Source: Candidatus Kuenenia stuttgartensis
GTDB taxonomy: Bacteria; Planctomycetota; Planctomycetia; Planctomycetales; Planctomycetaceae
Length of the DNA: 64,000 nt
Direction of reading: 5' to 3'
Assembly (NCBI GenBank): GCA_945904015.1
Contig: CAMDPK010000018.1
Location: forward strand, 1-64,000
In this document: one piece after another, positions 15,406-24,323 of the stretch
How positions within the stretch are numbered: the stretch's first letter is position 1
Layout: each line of letters opens with the position of its first letter
Position numbers and translations under genes: made by a program
The notes under the pieces: generated by a model
The model's input: only the letters and a program-made list of their open reading frames with translations
What the model was told of the DNA's origin: nothing
The model's database searches: none

Positions 15406-17721
15406 TTACTCGTACAACAAAAATGTCGCTCGCCGTCGCAGAAAGTCGGAGACACCTTCTCTGGCGATTTCCTGGATGTCTGCCACCGAGCGTCCCTCCA
15501 AGACGGCTTTGAGCGTCCGCTCGTTCGAAAGCAGTCGGTCGTACGCTTTCGGATCCCAGTCGTTGGGGGACAGCCGACGCAGTGCGGCCGCGATCTCGAA
15601 CCCGACTCGCAGCGGTTCAAAGCGATTGCGGTCGGCGATGATGATGTTCACGCCGCCGCATTTCTTGTTTTCAAACTTGCTCGAGACAGGGGTGAATTGA
15701 ATCGCAACGAAGCGAGTCCCCGGAATACCGCGTGCATTCAGCTCCACCGCGAGCTTGCGGCCGTCGAGCCACGGAGCGCCGACGACCTCGAAGGGTGTGT
15801 CTGTGCCGCGGCCGACCGACACGTTCGTTGTCTCCAGCAATCCGATGCCAGGATACAGGAACGCTTCGGTCAAGCTCCGCATGTTGGGGGACGGATTGAC
15901 CCATGTCAGCCCGGTTGCGTCCCACGCGTCGCCGCGACGCCAGCCTTCGCACGGGACGATCTGCAAATCCAGATCGAGCTTGAGTTCCGCCTTGAACATC
16001 GTCGCAAGCTCACCGCTTGTCATCCCGTGCCGCACGGGCAGGCGATGAAAACCGACGAACGACTCCTTGCCGGCATCCAGCATCGGGCCGGCGACGTCCA
16101 CGCCATTGATTGGATTGGGTCGGTCGAGCACCACGAAGCGGCGCTTGTGTTCCGCACACGCCTTCATTGCTTCGCCCATCGTCGAGTTGTACGTGTAGAA
16201 ACGGCAGTCGATGTCTTGAATGTCGAAGACGACCGTGTCGATCGACTCCAGCATCGCAGCGGTCGGCTTGCGTGTCTCGCCGTACAAGCTGAAGACCTTC
16301 AGCCCCGTCGTGGCATCATTGCTGTCGCCGACTTTTGAGATGTCCAGCTTGCCTTCGTAGCCATGTTCCGGGCTGAAGATCGCAGCCAGTTGCAGATTCT
16401 TCGCCCCGGAGAGCAGCTTCACAGTGCTGGCATCGTCGCGATTCCGCCCGGTGTGATTTGTGATGAGCCCCACTTTGCGGCCGGCGAGCTGTCGAAAACC
16501 GTCACGTTGCAGCACGTCGATGCCTGTCAGGACTTCGCGCGGCGTTGCGGCGCGATCGCCCGGTTGTTCGACGTCGCGAACTGCCGACGCCACAACGCTG
16601 GCGATACGACCGGCCAACGGATTCACCAGCCCTTTGCCGTTGGGATGTACGCGGTTGCTCAGGAACACGAAAAATAAGTCGAGATCCGGATCGATCCACA
16701 ACACCGTCCCTGTGAACCCGCCGTGTCCAAACGCCGAATCCGACAGCAAGTCGCCGCGGTTGATCGAATAGCCCGTGCGTTTGTCCCAGCCAAGTCCGCG
16801 CAGCCCGTTCGACACGCGATCGCCGCGCGTCATTCTCGCGACCGTCGTCGGTGCGAGCACACGCACACCGCCGAAGTCGCCTCGGCGAAGCATCATCTGA
16901 GAATAATTGGCAATATCTTCGGCGGTCGAAAACAACCCCGCGTGTCCCGCGACGCCTCCAAGCTTGAACGCTCGCGGATCGTGGACTTCACCCTGCATCC
17001 AGTGCCCGTCGCGCTGCTCGGTGGGAGCGGCTTTCGCGCAGAGCTCGGCGTTGGGCAAATAGCCGGTCGCCAACATTTCCAGCGGGGCAAAAATGTTGTC
17101 TCGCGAGAATTCATGCACCGTCTTGCCGCTGACTCGGCGAATGATCTCGCCCAGCAGGATGTAGTTCACGTCCGAGTAAATGAACTTCGTCCCGGTGGGA
17201 GCCTGCAACGTCAGTTCGCAGATCTTGCGCAGCGCCGTCTCTGCTCCATCCTGATAGTCGGCGATGGCGTTGTCCGGAAGCAGTCCGCTGTGATGAATCA
17301 GCAGGTCGTGAATCGTAATCGGCTCTTTGTCGTTCGCGGCGAATTCTGGGATCAGCGACGCCACCTTGTCGCTCAACCGCAGTTGGCCCCGTTCAATCAG
17401 CAGCATGACGCTGGTGGCTGTCGCCACTGGTTTCGTGATCGAGGCCATGTCGAAGACCGTGTCGGTGGTCATCGGCATCTCGCTGGGCTGAAGCTGCTTC
17501 TGGCCGTAGGCCTTCAGGAATGCAATCTTGCCATGCCGACCGACACACACGACACAGCCCGGCATTTTTTTCTCGGCCAATCCTTCCGCGACGATCTCGT
17601 CGATTCGCTGTAACCGTTGAGCATCGAGGCCGACTGCCTCCGGCTCGGAGCGCGGCAAACCAGCAGCGACAGGTTTCGCAATGAGCAGACACAAGACGAC
17701 AAGTAGGGTGGGTCGAGTCAT
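15406..17721 (-). CDS. Secreted fusion of an AmiE-like serine hydrolase and a NamZ-like muramidase
   Basis: 771 residues. The start ATG is 17721-17719; it opens a signal peptide (MTRPTLLVVLCLLIAKPVAA) and lies inside palindrome 17703-17780. Residues about 25-375 are a class C beta-lactamase-type hydrolase with SITK (Ser94, Lys97), YSDVNY and HGGFTG. From about residue 395 a complete DUF1343 domain follows (KVGLITNHTGRN, IFSPEHGYEG, DIQDIDCRFYTYNST, VLDRPNPINGVD, VRHGMTSGELA, VNPSPNMRSLT). In B. subtilis the separate proteins AmiE (MurNAc-L-Ala amidase) and NamZ (exo-muramidase) come from one peptidoglycan-recycling operon; here the two activities appear fused. AmiE identity of the first domain is inferred from context, since the fold also includes esterases and peptidases. 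Confidence 0.87.
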   Translation of the reverse strand: MTRPTLLVVLCLLIAKPVAAGLPRSEPEAVGLDAQRLQRIDEIVAEGLAEKKMPGCVVCVGRHGKIAFLKAYGQKQLQPSEMPMTTDTVFDMASITKPVATATSVMLLIERGQLRLSDKVASLIPEFAANDKEPITIHDLLIHHSGLLPDNAIADYQDGAETALRKICELTLQAPTGTKFIYSDVNYILLGEIIRRVSGKTVHEFSRDNIFAPLEMLATGYLPNAELCAKAAPTEQRDGHWMQGEVHDPRAFKLGGVAGHAGLFSTAEDIANYSQMMLRRGDFGGVRVLAPTTVARMTRGDRVSNGLRGLGWDKRTGYSINRGDLLSDSAFGHGGFTGTVLWIDPDLDLFFVFLSNRVHPNGKGLVNPLAGRIASVVASAVRDVEQPGDRAATPREVLTGIDVLQRDGFRQLAGRKVGLITNHTGRNRDDASTVKLLSGAKNLQLAAIFSPEHGYEGKLDISKVGDSNDATTGLKVFSLYGETRKPTAAMLESIDTVVFDIQDIDCRFYTYNSTMGEAMKACAEHKRRFVVLDRPNPINGVDVAGPMLDAGKESFVGFHRLPVRHGMTSGELATMFKAELKLDLDLQIVPCEGWRRGDAWDATGLTWVNPSPNMRSLTEAFLYPGIGLLETTNVSVGRGTDTPFEVVGAPWLDGRKLAVELNARGIPGTRFVAIQFTPVSSKFENKKCGGVNIIIADRNRFEPLRVGFEIAAALRRLSPNDWDPKAYDRLLSNERTLKAVLEGRSVADIQEIAREGVSDFLRRRATFLLYE

Positions 17722-17780
17722 CGAGACCCACCACAAACCGCGATCATTTTGGTGGGTCTCGATGACTCGACCCACCCTAC
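17703..17780. repeat. Perfect 30-bp GTAG...CTAC palindrome spanning a start codon, family H
   Basis: The left arm 17703-17732 (GTAGGGTGGGTCGAGTCATC...) is a perfect inverted copy of 17751-17780. The ATG and the first six codons of the AmiE-NamZ fusion gene lie in one arm, so in the mRNA the start codon would be in the 3' half of a 30-bp stem. Confidence 0.92.
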
Positions 17781-17798
17781 GGCTACGGCTGAAAGAAT

Positions 17799-19271
17799 TC
17801 ACGATGCGGCTCCTGGAGGTGTTTGTTGCGGGACGAACAGCGAGACGAGCCAACCGACTCCAAACGTCGTGCTCGCTCCGATCAGTGCGAGCCACGGGAA
17901 AGCGATCGCTACGCCGTGCGAGGGCAGCACGAATTTGACGGCCACCAACACGGTCAGCCCAGCCGCTCCGCCGACGAGGGCCGATGTCTGACTGGCACGG
18001 CGCGTGAGGACTCCCAACGCGAACACGCCCAGCAACAGGCCGGCCGAAAAACCGGCGATGGTGAGGGCGTTCTTAACCACGGTGTTGTCGAGGTACTGCG
18101 CTCCGATGCCGATGGCGACCTGGACCACTCCGAATACAATCGTCAGGCCGCGCGTGACACCGAACAGATGCTCGGACGACGGCAGCGTCTTGCGCGACGG
18201 GACATAAAAGTCGTTGACCAGCGCAGCGGCTGACGCGCTCAGCGAACTCGAAAGCGTCGATGACAAGATCGCAGCCAGCATCAGCCCCACGAGTCCAGTA
18301 TTGCGCGGGAAGACCTTCACGATGAAGTCCGCGAACACCGCGTCCTGCTTCAACGCCGGTCCTGGGTGCTGAGCGTAGTAGCACGCGAGTTCGATCCCGA
18401 TAAACAAGAACAGAGCGAATTGCAGAAACACGACCAAGCTGCTGAGCAGGATTGCTCGACTCGCGTCCGCCTGGCTGCGAGCGCTCAGGTACCGCTGGAC
18501 CATCGAGTGGTCGGTGCCGTGAGTGCCGATCGTCAGCACGGCACCTCCGATCAATCCGGCCCAAATCGTGTAGTCCTGGCTGAGCGACAGGCTGAAATCG
18601 AAAATGCGGAACTTGTCGTGCTCGGCCGCAAAACGGAACAGCTCCGGCCAACCGCCGGAAATGTGGCTGACAATCACGAAGACCGCCGCCACTCCACCGA
18701 GCATGTAGACGACGAATTGAATGCAGTCATTCCAGACGACCGACCGCATCCCGCCGCAGAACGTGTAGGCGGTCGAGATGACTCCCATGATCACGACGCT
18801 CCAGGCCAGCGGCACGTCGGCCAACCGATTCAAAACGATCGCCGCCAGAAATAACCGCAGCCCATCACCTAAATTGCGAGTCACCAGAAACACCATCGAG
18901 GCCGCTTGCCGAGTCGTCCCGCCGAAGCGCTGCTGGAGCACTTCATAAGCGGTGAGAAGCTGACCTCGAAAGTACAACGGGAGCAGGAGTCGGACGATGA
19001 TCGCACGCCCCACGATGTACCCGATCGCCAGTTGCAGAAACTTCATGCCGGTCGAGCCGTAAGCTTCGCCGGGCACACTGAGCACCGTCGCCGCGCTGGT
19101 TTCTGTGGCGACAATCGAACCCAGGATCGCCCACCAGGCGAGATCACGGTCCCCCAGCAAGTACGATTCAAGGCTCTTGGATTTCCCGCTAACCTTCAGG
19201 CCAACGCCGATCGCCACGACGAGGTAGGCTCCGAGGACGGCGATGTCGATGGGCCCTAAAGCTGAAGTCAT
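17799..19271 (-). CDS. Sodium/solute symporter (SSS family)
   Basis: 490 residues from the ATG at 19271. About 13 hydrophobic segments are visible, starting IDIAVLGAYLVVAIGVGLKV. SSS-family motifs include the early loop KSLESYLLGDRDLAWWAILG with the following TETSAATVLSVPGEAYG segment, and the later sodium-site region LMLAAILSSTLSSSLSASAA. The transported solute cannot be read from sequence. Its place between the muramidase genes and murQ suggests uptake of MurNAc, GlcNAc or a muropeptide, taking the part that the PTS protein MurP plays in other bacteria. It is read divergently from murQ, 148 bases apart. Confidence 0.88.
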   Translation of the reverse strand: MTSALGPIDIAVLGAYLVVAIGVGLKVSGKSKSLESYLLGDRDLAWWAILGSIVATETSAATVLSVPGEAYGSTGMKFLQLAIGYIVGRAIIVRLLLPLYFRGQLLTAYEVLQQRFGGTTRQAASMVFLVTRNLGDGLRLFLAAIVLNRLADVPLAWSVVIMGVISTAYTFCGGMRSVVWNDCIQFVVYMLGGVAAVFVIVSHISGGWPELFRFAAEHDKFRIFDFSLSLSQDYTIWAGLIGGAVLTIGTHGTDHSMVQRYLSARSQADASRAILLSSLVVFLQFALFLFIGIELACYYAQHPGPALKQDAVFADFIVKVFPRNTGLVGLMLAAILSSTLSSSLSASAAALVNDFYVPSRKTLPSSEHLFGVTRGLTIVFGVVQVAIGIGAQYLDNTVVKNALTIAGFSAGLLLGVFALGVLTRRASQTSALVGGAAGLTVLVAVKFVLPSHGVAIAFPWLALIGASTTFGVGWLVSLFVPQQTPPGAAS

Positions 19272-19419
19272 GGAGTTTCCGTGGGATGCGTTGGGGGCCG
19301 ATCTGTGCATCGTCCAATGAGCAGGCCGCAACCTGCGGCACGAACAATCGGGCATTCGTGAGGCTGGGCATTAGAATCTCCCGCTGCGAAAAGTGGAAAC
19401 TCACGCCGAGAACCCGCGC
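19272..19419. promoter_or_regulatory. Divergent promoter region of the salvage cluster
   Basis: The 148-base spacer separates the symporter gene (minus) from murQ (plus) and must contain both promoters. No clear -35/-10 pair or operator palindrome could be identified by eye. The assignment is by position only. Confidence 0.4.
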
Positions 19420-20310
19420 ATGACCAAAATGACGACCGAAGCTCGCAACCCAGCTTCGGAACAGATCGACACGCTTTCGCCGCTGGAGATCGTCCGGCTG
19501 ATGAATGCCGAAGACGCGACGGTCTCCGAGTCGGTCGGCCGCGAAGCCGACGCGATCGCACGCGCCATCGAAGTGATCGCCGATCGATTGGGTCGCGGTG
19601 GGCGACTGGTGTACCTCGGAGCCGGTACGTCCGGCCGGCTGGGGGTGCTCGACGCGACCGAATGTCCTCCGACGTTCAGCACGCCACCGGAAATGGTGGT
19701 CGGTCTGATCGCCGGGGGACCGACCGCGCTGACTCGCGCGGTGGAAGGGGCGGAGGATCATCCGGAATTCGCCGTCGAGGATTTGCGTCGGATCAACTTC
19801 TCCCCAGCCGACGTCGTCGTCGGCATCGCGACAAGCGGACGGACACCGTATGTCCTCGGCGGCCTGCAGTACGCTCGAGGACTCGGCGCCTTCGCCATCG
19901 GTTTTGCCTGCAATGCCGATTCGCCGCTCGGGGCGGTCGCGGATTTGATGATTGCTCCCATCGTCGGCCCGGAAATTATCAGCGGCTCGACGCGACTCAA
20001 AGCAGGGACTGCCACCAAGATGGTGCTCAACATGCTGACCACCGGCGCGATGGTGCGACTCGGCAAGACCTACGGCAATCGTATGGTCGATCTCAAAGCC
20101 ACGAATACCAAGCTGGTGGTGCGCATGCGCCGCATTGTCGCCGATCTGACGGGACTGACGGAGGAGCAAGCCGAAGTGCAATTGGCAAAGTGTGACGGCG
20201 AACTCAAGACCGCAGTGGTGGCTCACAAGCACGAAGTCTCAGCGGACATTGCTCGGCAACTGTTGCTGCGTGCGAATGGTCAACTGCGAGCCGCGTTGGA
20301 GTTGACATGA
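19420..20310 (+). CDS. murQ: N-acetylmuramic acid 6-phosphate etherase
   Basis: 296 residues from the ATG at 19420; a GTG at 19393 is possible. Family signatures are all present: EARNPASEQIDTLSPLEIVR, the SIS-domain sugar-phosphate loop VYLGAGTSGRLGVLDATECP, GLIAGGPTALTRAVEGAEDH and TRLKAGTATKMVLNMLTTGA. MurQ cleaves the D-lactyl ether of MurNAc-6-phosphate to give GlcNAc-6-phosphate in the cytoplasm and feeds amino-sugar metabolism. The kinase gene overlaps its stop by ATGA. The presence of murQ next to two NamZ-type enzymes makes this a peptidoglycan salvage locus. Confidence 0.95.
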   Translation: MTKMTTEARNPASEQIDTLSPLEIVRLMNAEDATVSESVGREADAIARAIEVIADRLGRGGRLVYLGAGTSGRLGVLDATECPPTFSTPPEMVVGLIAGGPTALTRAVEGAEDHPEFAVEDLRRINFSPADVVVGIATSGRTPYVLGGLQYARGLGAFAIGFACNADSPLGAVADLMIAPIVGPEIISGSTRLKAGTATKMVLNMLTTGAMVRLGKTYGNRMVDLKATNTKLVVRMRRIVADLTGLTEEQAEVQLAKCDGELKTAVVAHKHEVSADIARQLLLRANGQLRAALELT

Positions 20311-21254
20311 CAGTCGCGTCGGACTTGGTGATTGGAGTTGACGGCGGTGGAACGAAGACCGACGCCTGGCTAGCGCCATTGCAAGATGACGGAACGGGGA
20401 TCGTGCTGGGACGAGGCCGAGCCGGTCCGGGCAATCCCCGAGCGGCCGGATTTGAGGTCGCTCAAGCCAGCATCGACGCCGCGATCGAAGCGGCCTTCGC
20501 AGACGCGAAGTTGCCACGGGATCGAGTGACCGCCGCGTGTTTGTGCCTTTCTGGAGCAGGTCGTCCCGCCGAACAAATTCGTCTGTCGCAATGGGCCGAT
20601 GCACGCGGCGTTGCACAATTCACACAGGTCACTGGCGACGCCGAGCCGATTCTGGCCGCCGCCTCGCCGGAGAACTGCGGCATCGCGCTCATCAGCGGCA
20701 CAGGCTCTTTGGCTTGGGGCCGCAATCGAGCCGGCGAGGTCGCTCGCAACGGCGGATGGGGCTACCTGCTGGGCGACCAGGGGAGCGCGTACGCGATTGC
20801 TCTCGCTGGCCTGCGTCACGCTGTGCTCGCCGCCGATGATCGCGGTCCGGCGACCGAATTGCTGGCGGCGTTTCAGCGACAACTCGACGCCGCCACTCCG
20901 GCCGACTTGATTGATCGAATCTATAGCGCCGAGATGACTCGCGAGCGGTTGGCGTCACTGGCAGTTGTCGTCTTTGACACGGCCCCGCACGACGAGACGG
21001 CCGAATTCCTCATCGAGTCGGCCGCACGCCAATTGTATTTTCTGGTGGATGCTCTGGCACGGCGGTTGAATTTGCCGACGGGCGATTATCCGCTGGCGAT
21101 CTCCGGAAGCGTGCTGCTGAACCAAGAGCCGTTGCGAGCACTTCTCGCTTCGATGTTGAGCGAAGCGGAATCAACGCCGCGTGAAATGATTGTTGTCGAG
21201 CAACCGGCTCGTGGCGCGGTGGCGCTGGCCAGAATTGCTGCCACGACGAGATAG
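20307..21254 (+). CDS. BadF/BadG/BcrA-type sugar kinase (GlcNAc/MurNAc kinase-like)
   Basis: 315 residues. The ATG overlaps the murQ stop (ATGA). The ASKHA phosphate-1 motif is VIGVDGGGTKTDAWL and the phosphate-2 region is GIALISGTGSLAWGRN, followed by GGWGYLLGDQGSAYAIA, the pattern of human-type GlcNAc kinase and of MurK, which phosphorylates MurNAc and GlcNAc in Clostridium. Directly behind murQ the obvious role is phosphorylation of imported MurNAc to the MurQ substrate. This would be needed if uptake is by the sodium symporter, which, unlike a PTS, does not phosphorylate. Confidence 0.87.
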   Translation: MTVASDLVIGVDGGGTKTDAWLAPLQDDGTGIVLGRGRAGPGNPRAAGFEVAQASIDAAIEAAFADAKLPRDRVTAACLCLSGAGRPAEQIRLSQWADARGVAQFTQVTGDAEPILAAASPENCGIALISGTGSLAWGRNRAGEVARNGGWGYLLGDQGSAYAIALAGLRHAVLAADDRGPATELLAAFQRQLDAATPADLIDRIYSAEMTRERLASLAVVVFDTAPHDETAEFLIESAARQLYFLVDALARRLNLPTGDYPLAISGSVLLNQEPLRALLASMLSEAESTPREMIVVEQPARGAVALARIAATTR

Positions 21255-21271
21255 CGCTGCAATTGCCGAAT

Positions 21272-22873
21272 TCACTTGGCCGCTGGCGGAGCAGCCACCG
21301 TCAGCCACAAGTCCGAGACCGACGTGCTGAACGCAGTCAAAGTCGCCGAGGCTGTCTTCTCGATCGGTGGTTCGACTTTGACTCGGCCTCGAATGTGGAT
21401 CAGTCCGGAAAAGGTGACTCCCGCTTCAGCTTTCAGCACAAGCTTGATCGACTTGGCGGAGTCACCCGCTTTTGCGGAGACGACTGACTCGGCCGTGACT
21501 TTTTCCGGCAGATCGGTCGCGACCACTTCAATGTCTTGAGCGAATCCTCGCTGACGATCGACCGTCACGGGAATTTCAAGCGGCTTGTCGGGAGCCAGTA
21601 CGAAGGAGTCCGCGGCGACTTTCAACTCGAAGTCCGGCTGCGAGGGGAGGGCGGTCAGCCGATAAAAAAATCGCGGCCCTCCCAATCCAAACCGATCGGT
21701 GATCGCGACACGGTACTCTCCCTCGGCCGGAGCCGTGAAGTTGGCGTCGGGATCGAAGTCACCCTTCGAGCCGTCATCGACTTCCTGCAACTGCGAACCA
21801 TCCGCTTTCAAAATCCGCAGCAGCGGATCGAGCGGCGAACCGGCCGAGCGAGCGTCCGTCCGAATGACAATCGCCTGCTTTGCCGTCAGTTTCATGCGAA
21901 AGAGATCGACCTCGCCCGGCTTACCAATCACACCGGTCAGCGACGATGGCAGCACGATTTCTTGCGGCTCCGGAGGCCGTTCGGTCAATTCGACGACTGA
22001 CGGATGAGGCTCAACCGGCAACGACAACGTGTTGCCAAGCAGCGCGTGTCGCACAATGAACGAGCCTTCCGCCGCCTCGGCCGGAACCTCAGCCAACTCC
22101 GGCGGCAGATTCCAGCCATGCAACCGCAACTTCGTCGATTGACCACGCGGCACCGACATCGGCTGAGCGTGATCCACAAACGCCCCAGTCGTCAGCGTCA
22201 ACCGATAAATGAAATTCGCACCGCCCGCGAACGCGATGCTTGAATTCGCCGTCTCCGGAAACGCGAACAAGCGCACGCCGTAGTCGCCGTCAATCGGAGC
22301 CGTGAACACGATCTGCGGATCGAAGCCGTGATCGTCATCGTTGTGCTCCATCACGAACCCGCGCGGGCCGAGCACTTGCAGCACACCATCCATCGGCGAA
22401 CCGAGCGTCCCCTTCGCCATCAGCGACGCGACCAACGTCTGCCCCGCTTTCAACGAGACCGCAAACGTATCGACATCGCCCCCTTTGTCCAACACCCCGT
22501 TGACGACGACCTGACTCGATTCGAGCTTCTGTGCTTCCTTCGCCGAATTGTTCGGCTCCTTCTCCGCGACTTCCGCGAGTGTTCCGATCACAAACGGTCG
22601 CAGCGGCGACGCTCCTTCGGCATTGAAAACTCGAATCCAACACAACCCCGGAGCGGCATTTTCGGCGACCGTCACTTTGAACTTGTTGCCGGTCTCGGCG
22701 AATTCAATCTTCAAGCCCTCGCGGCTGGTCCACGCTTGCGGCTTCTCACCGACCGAACCCTGCGCCGCGACCTCCACCGATTGACCAATCTGACAACCGG
22801 AAGGAACTAACGCGGTGACATTCGGTGGTGCAGCAATGACAGTCGCGGCAAGCAGAAGCAGCGCTGACGTCAC
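21272..22873 (-). CDS. Secreted protein with PPC (bacterial pre-peptidase C-terminal) domains
   Basis: 533 residues. The GTG start (22873-22871) overlaps the TGA of the DUF1501 gene as GTGA, and gives a signal peptide (MTSALLLLAATVIAAPPNVT). At least two PPC-like beta-sandwich domains are visible: AEKEPNNSAKEAQKLESSQV with GDVDTFAVSLKAGQTL, and GEVDLFRMKLTAKQAIVIRT with YRVAITDRFGLGG. PPC domains are found beside proteases and other secreted enzymes, but no enzyme domain is present. The coupling to DUF1501 is a common planctomycete arrangement of unknown purpose. Confidence 0.82.
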   Translation of the reverse strand: MTSALLLLAATVIAAPPNVTALVPSGCQIGQSVEVAAQGSVGEKPQAWTSREGLKIEFAETGNKFKVTVAENAAPGLCWIRVFNAEGASPLRPFVIGTLAEVAEKEPNNSAKEAQKLESSQVVVNGVLDKGGDVDTFAVSLKAGQTLVASLMAKGTLGSPMDGVLQVLGPRGFVMEHNDDDHGFDPQIVFTAPIDGDYGVRLFAFPETANSSIAFAGGANFIYRLTLTTGAFVDHAQPMSVPRGQSTKLRLHGWNLPPELAEVPAEAAEGSFIVRHALLGNTLSLPVEPHPSVVELTERPPEPQEIVLPSSLTGVIGKPGEVDLFRMKLTAKQAIVIRTDARSAGSPLDPLLRILKADGSQLQEVDDGSKGDFDPDANFTAPAEGEYRVAITDRFGLGGPRFFYRLTALPSQPDFELKVAADSFVLAPDKPLEIPVTVDRQRGFAQDIEVVATDLPEKVTAESVVSAKAGDSAKSIKLVLKAEAGVTFSGLIHIRGRVKVEPPIEKTASATLTAFSTSVSDLWLTVAAPPAAK

Positions 22874-24204
22874 GACATCAACTCCGGGATCGGAGATGGA
22901 TTGCTGACCAAGTGCGACGGCCGGCCTTGTGGCGTGTAGACGACCTTGTCCGGATTGATGCCCAGCTTTGTGTAAATCGTCGAGACGAAATTTTCCGGCG
23001 AGCAAACACGTTCGACGGCCGAGTAGCCATGTTTGTCGGTCGCACCGACGACGACTCCGCCGGGCGTCCCGCCGCCGGCCATCAGAACGGACATTGCACT
23101 CGACCAATGGTCACGGCCTGACTTGGCTGAGCCAGGAAGTATGGAAAGTTTCGGCGTGCGCCCGAACTCGCCGAGTGCCGTGACGATTGTCGTGTCCAAT
23201 AACCCGCGCTCGCTGAGGTCTTCGATCAGCGTCGCCACAGAATTGTCCCATCCGGGCAGACGCTTCGAGCAGGCACTGAAGAGGTCCGCGTGATGATCCC
23301 AGCCTCCGTCATTCACGGTGACGAACGGCACTCCCGCCTCGATCAATCGCCGAGCCAACAGCAGTCGCTGGCCGAATGAATTCCGGCCGTAGCGCTCACG
23401 AATAGCTTCTGGTTCCTTGTGGATGTCGAATGCAGCTTGAGCCAGCGGCGAAGTCACCAAATCGAAACCTTGTTTGTAGTAGTCGTCGAGCGCCAGCGCC
23501 GGATCGCCTGCCGCCTTCTCGTTCAAGCGTGGCAACGTGTCGACCAGTTTTCGCAGATCGCCGCGTCGATGAAATTTGTCCTCGGTCAGTCCCTTCGGCA
23601 ACGCGACGTCACGAACTCGGAAGCCGGTACCGTTTGGATCATCGCCGACAACAAACGGCGCGTGCTTGGCTCCGAGAAAATTCGGACCACCGGAACGGGT
23701 CATCGACGGAATCGAAAAGTACGCGGGGAGTCCGTTCGGCTTGCCCAGCTCATGCGAGACGACCGCACCCATGCTCGGATGAAAACTGACGAACGCGCCG
23801 CAGCCGACTGGGATACGAGTCGGTGCGCCGGTCATCATGTAATGGTTGCCGGCTCCGTGATTGTTCTGATCGTGCCGGATCGAGCGGATCATCGTGAACT
23901 TGTCGAGGATGCTCGCCAGCCGAGTCATGTGCTCGGAGAAATGAACGCCGGGAATCTTCGTCGCGATTGGCTCGTACTCGCCCCGAATTTCTGCGGGAGC
24001 GGCCGGCTTCGGATCGAAAGTCTCGAAGTGCGTTGGCCCACCATCCATCCAAATCAGGATGCAGCCTTTGGCCTTCGGCGCATCGTCCGCTGCACTTGCT
24101 CGTGCGGCCAGGGCGGAAACGAAGCCTGTTCCCAGCCAGCCTCCGAGTCCGAGCTTCAGGCAATCACGTCGCGCGAACCCTTCGCAGTTCAGTCGGCGAG
24201 CCAT
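22870..24204 (-). CDS. DUF1501 family exported protein (sulfatase-like fold)
   Basis: 444 residues from the ATG at 24204 (AAGGA seven bases upstream). The Tat-type signal is FARRDCLKLGLGGWLGTGFV. Family motifs are CILIWMDGGPTHFETFDPKP, the conserved RSIRHDQNNHGAGNHYM segment, WDHHADLFSACSKRLPGWD and ALGEFGRTPKLSI. DUF1501 is a sulfatase/alkaline-phosphatase-like domain very abundant in Planctomycetes, usually next to a PSCyt/PSD1 or PPC protein; its biochemical role is not established. It is coupled to the PPC protein gene downstream. Confidence 0.9.
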   Translation of the reverse strand: MARRLNCEGFARRDCLKLGLGGWLGTGFVSALAARASAADDAPKAKGCILIWMDGGPTHFETFDPKPAAPAEIRGEYEPIATKIPGVHFSEHMTRLASILDKFTMIRSIRHDQNNHGAGNHYMMTGAPTRIPVGCGAFVSFHPSMGAVVSHELGKPNGLPAYFSIPSMTRSGGPNFLGAKHAPFVVGDDPNGTGFRVRDVALPKGLTEDKFHRRGDLRKLVDTLPRLNEKAAGDPALALDDYYKQGFDLVTSPLAQAAFDIHKEPEAIRERYGRNSFGQRLLLARRLIEAGVPFVTVNDGGWDHHADLFSACSKRLPGWDNSVATLIEDLSERGLLDTTIVTALGEFGRTPKLSILPGSAKSGRDHWSSAMSVLMAGGGTPGGVVVGATDKHGYSAVERVCSPENFVSTIYTKLGINPDKVVYTPQGRPSHLVSNPSPIPELMS

Positions 24205-24323
24205 CGAATGTTCCTTTTTTCGGCGGGGCGAAGTCAGGCAGGGGGGACAGAATAACCGGGAAATCGGCGACGCAACAGGCAAACTTGATGGTTTTCGCGT
24301 GGCGCACGCGGCTCGCGTGCGAC

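Noticed and set aside
19272-21254. A MurR-type regulator or a PTS MurP in the salvage cluster
   Set aside because: No SIS/HTH regulator and no EIIBC protein is present on either strand of the cluster.
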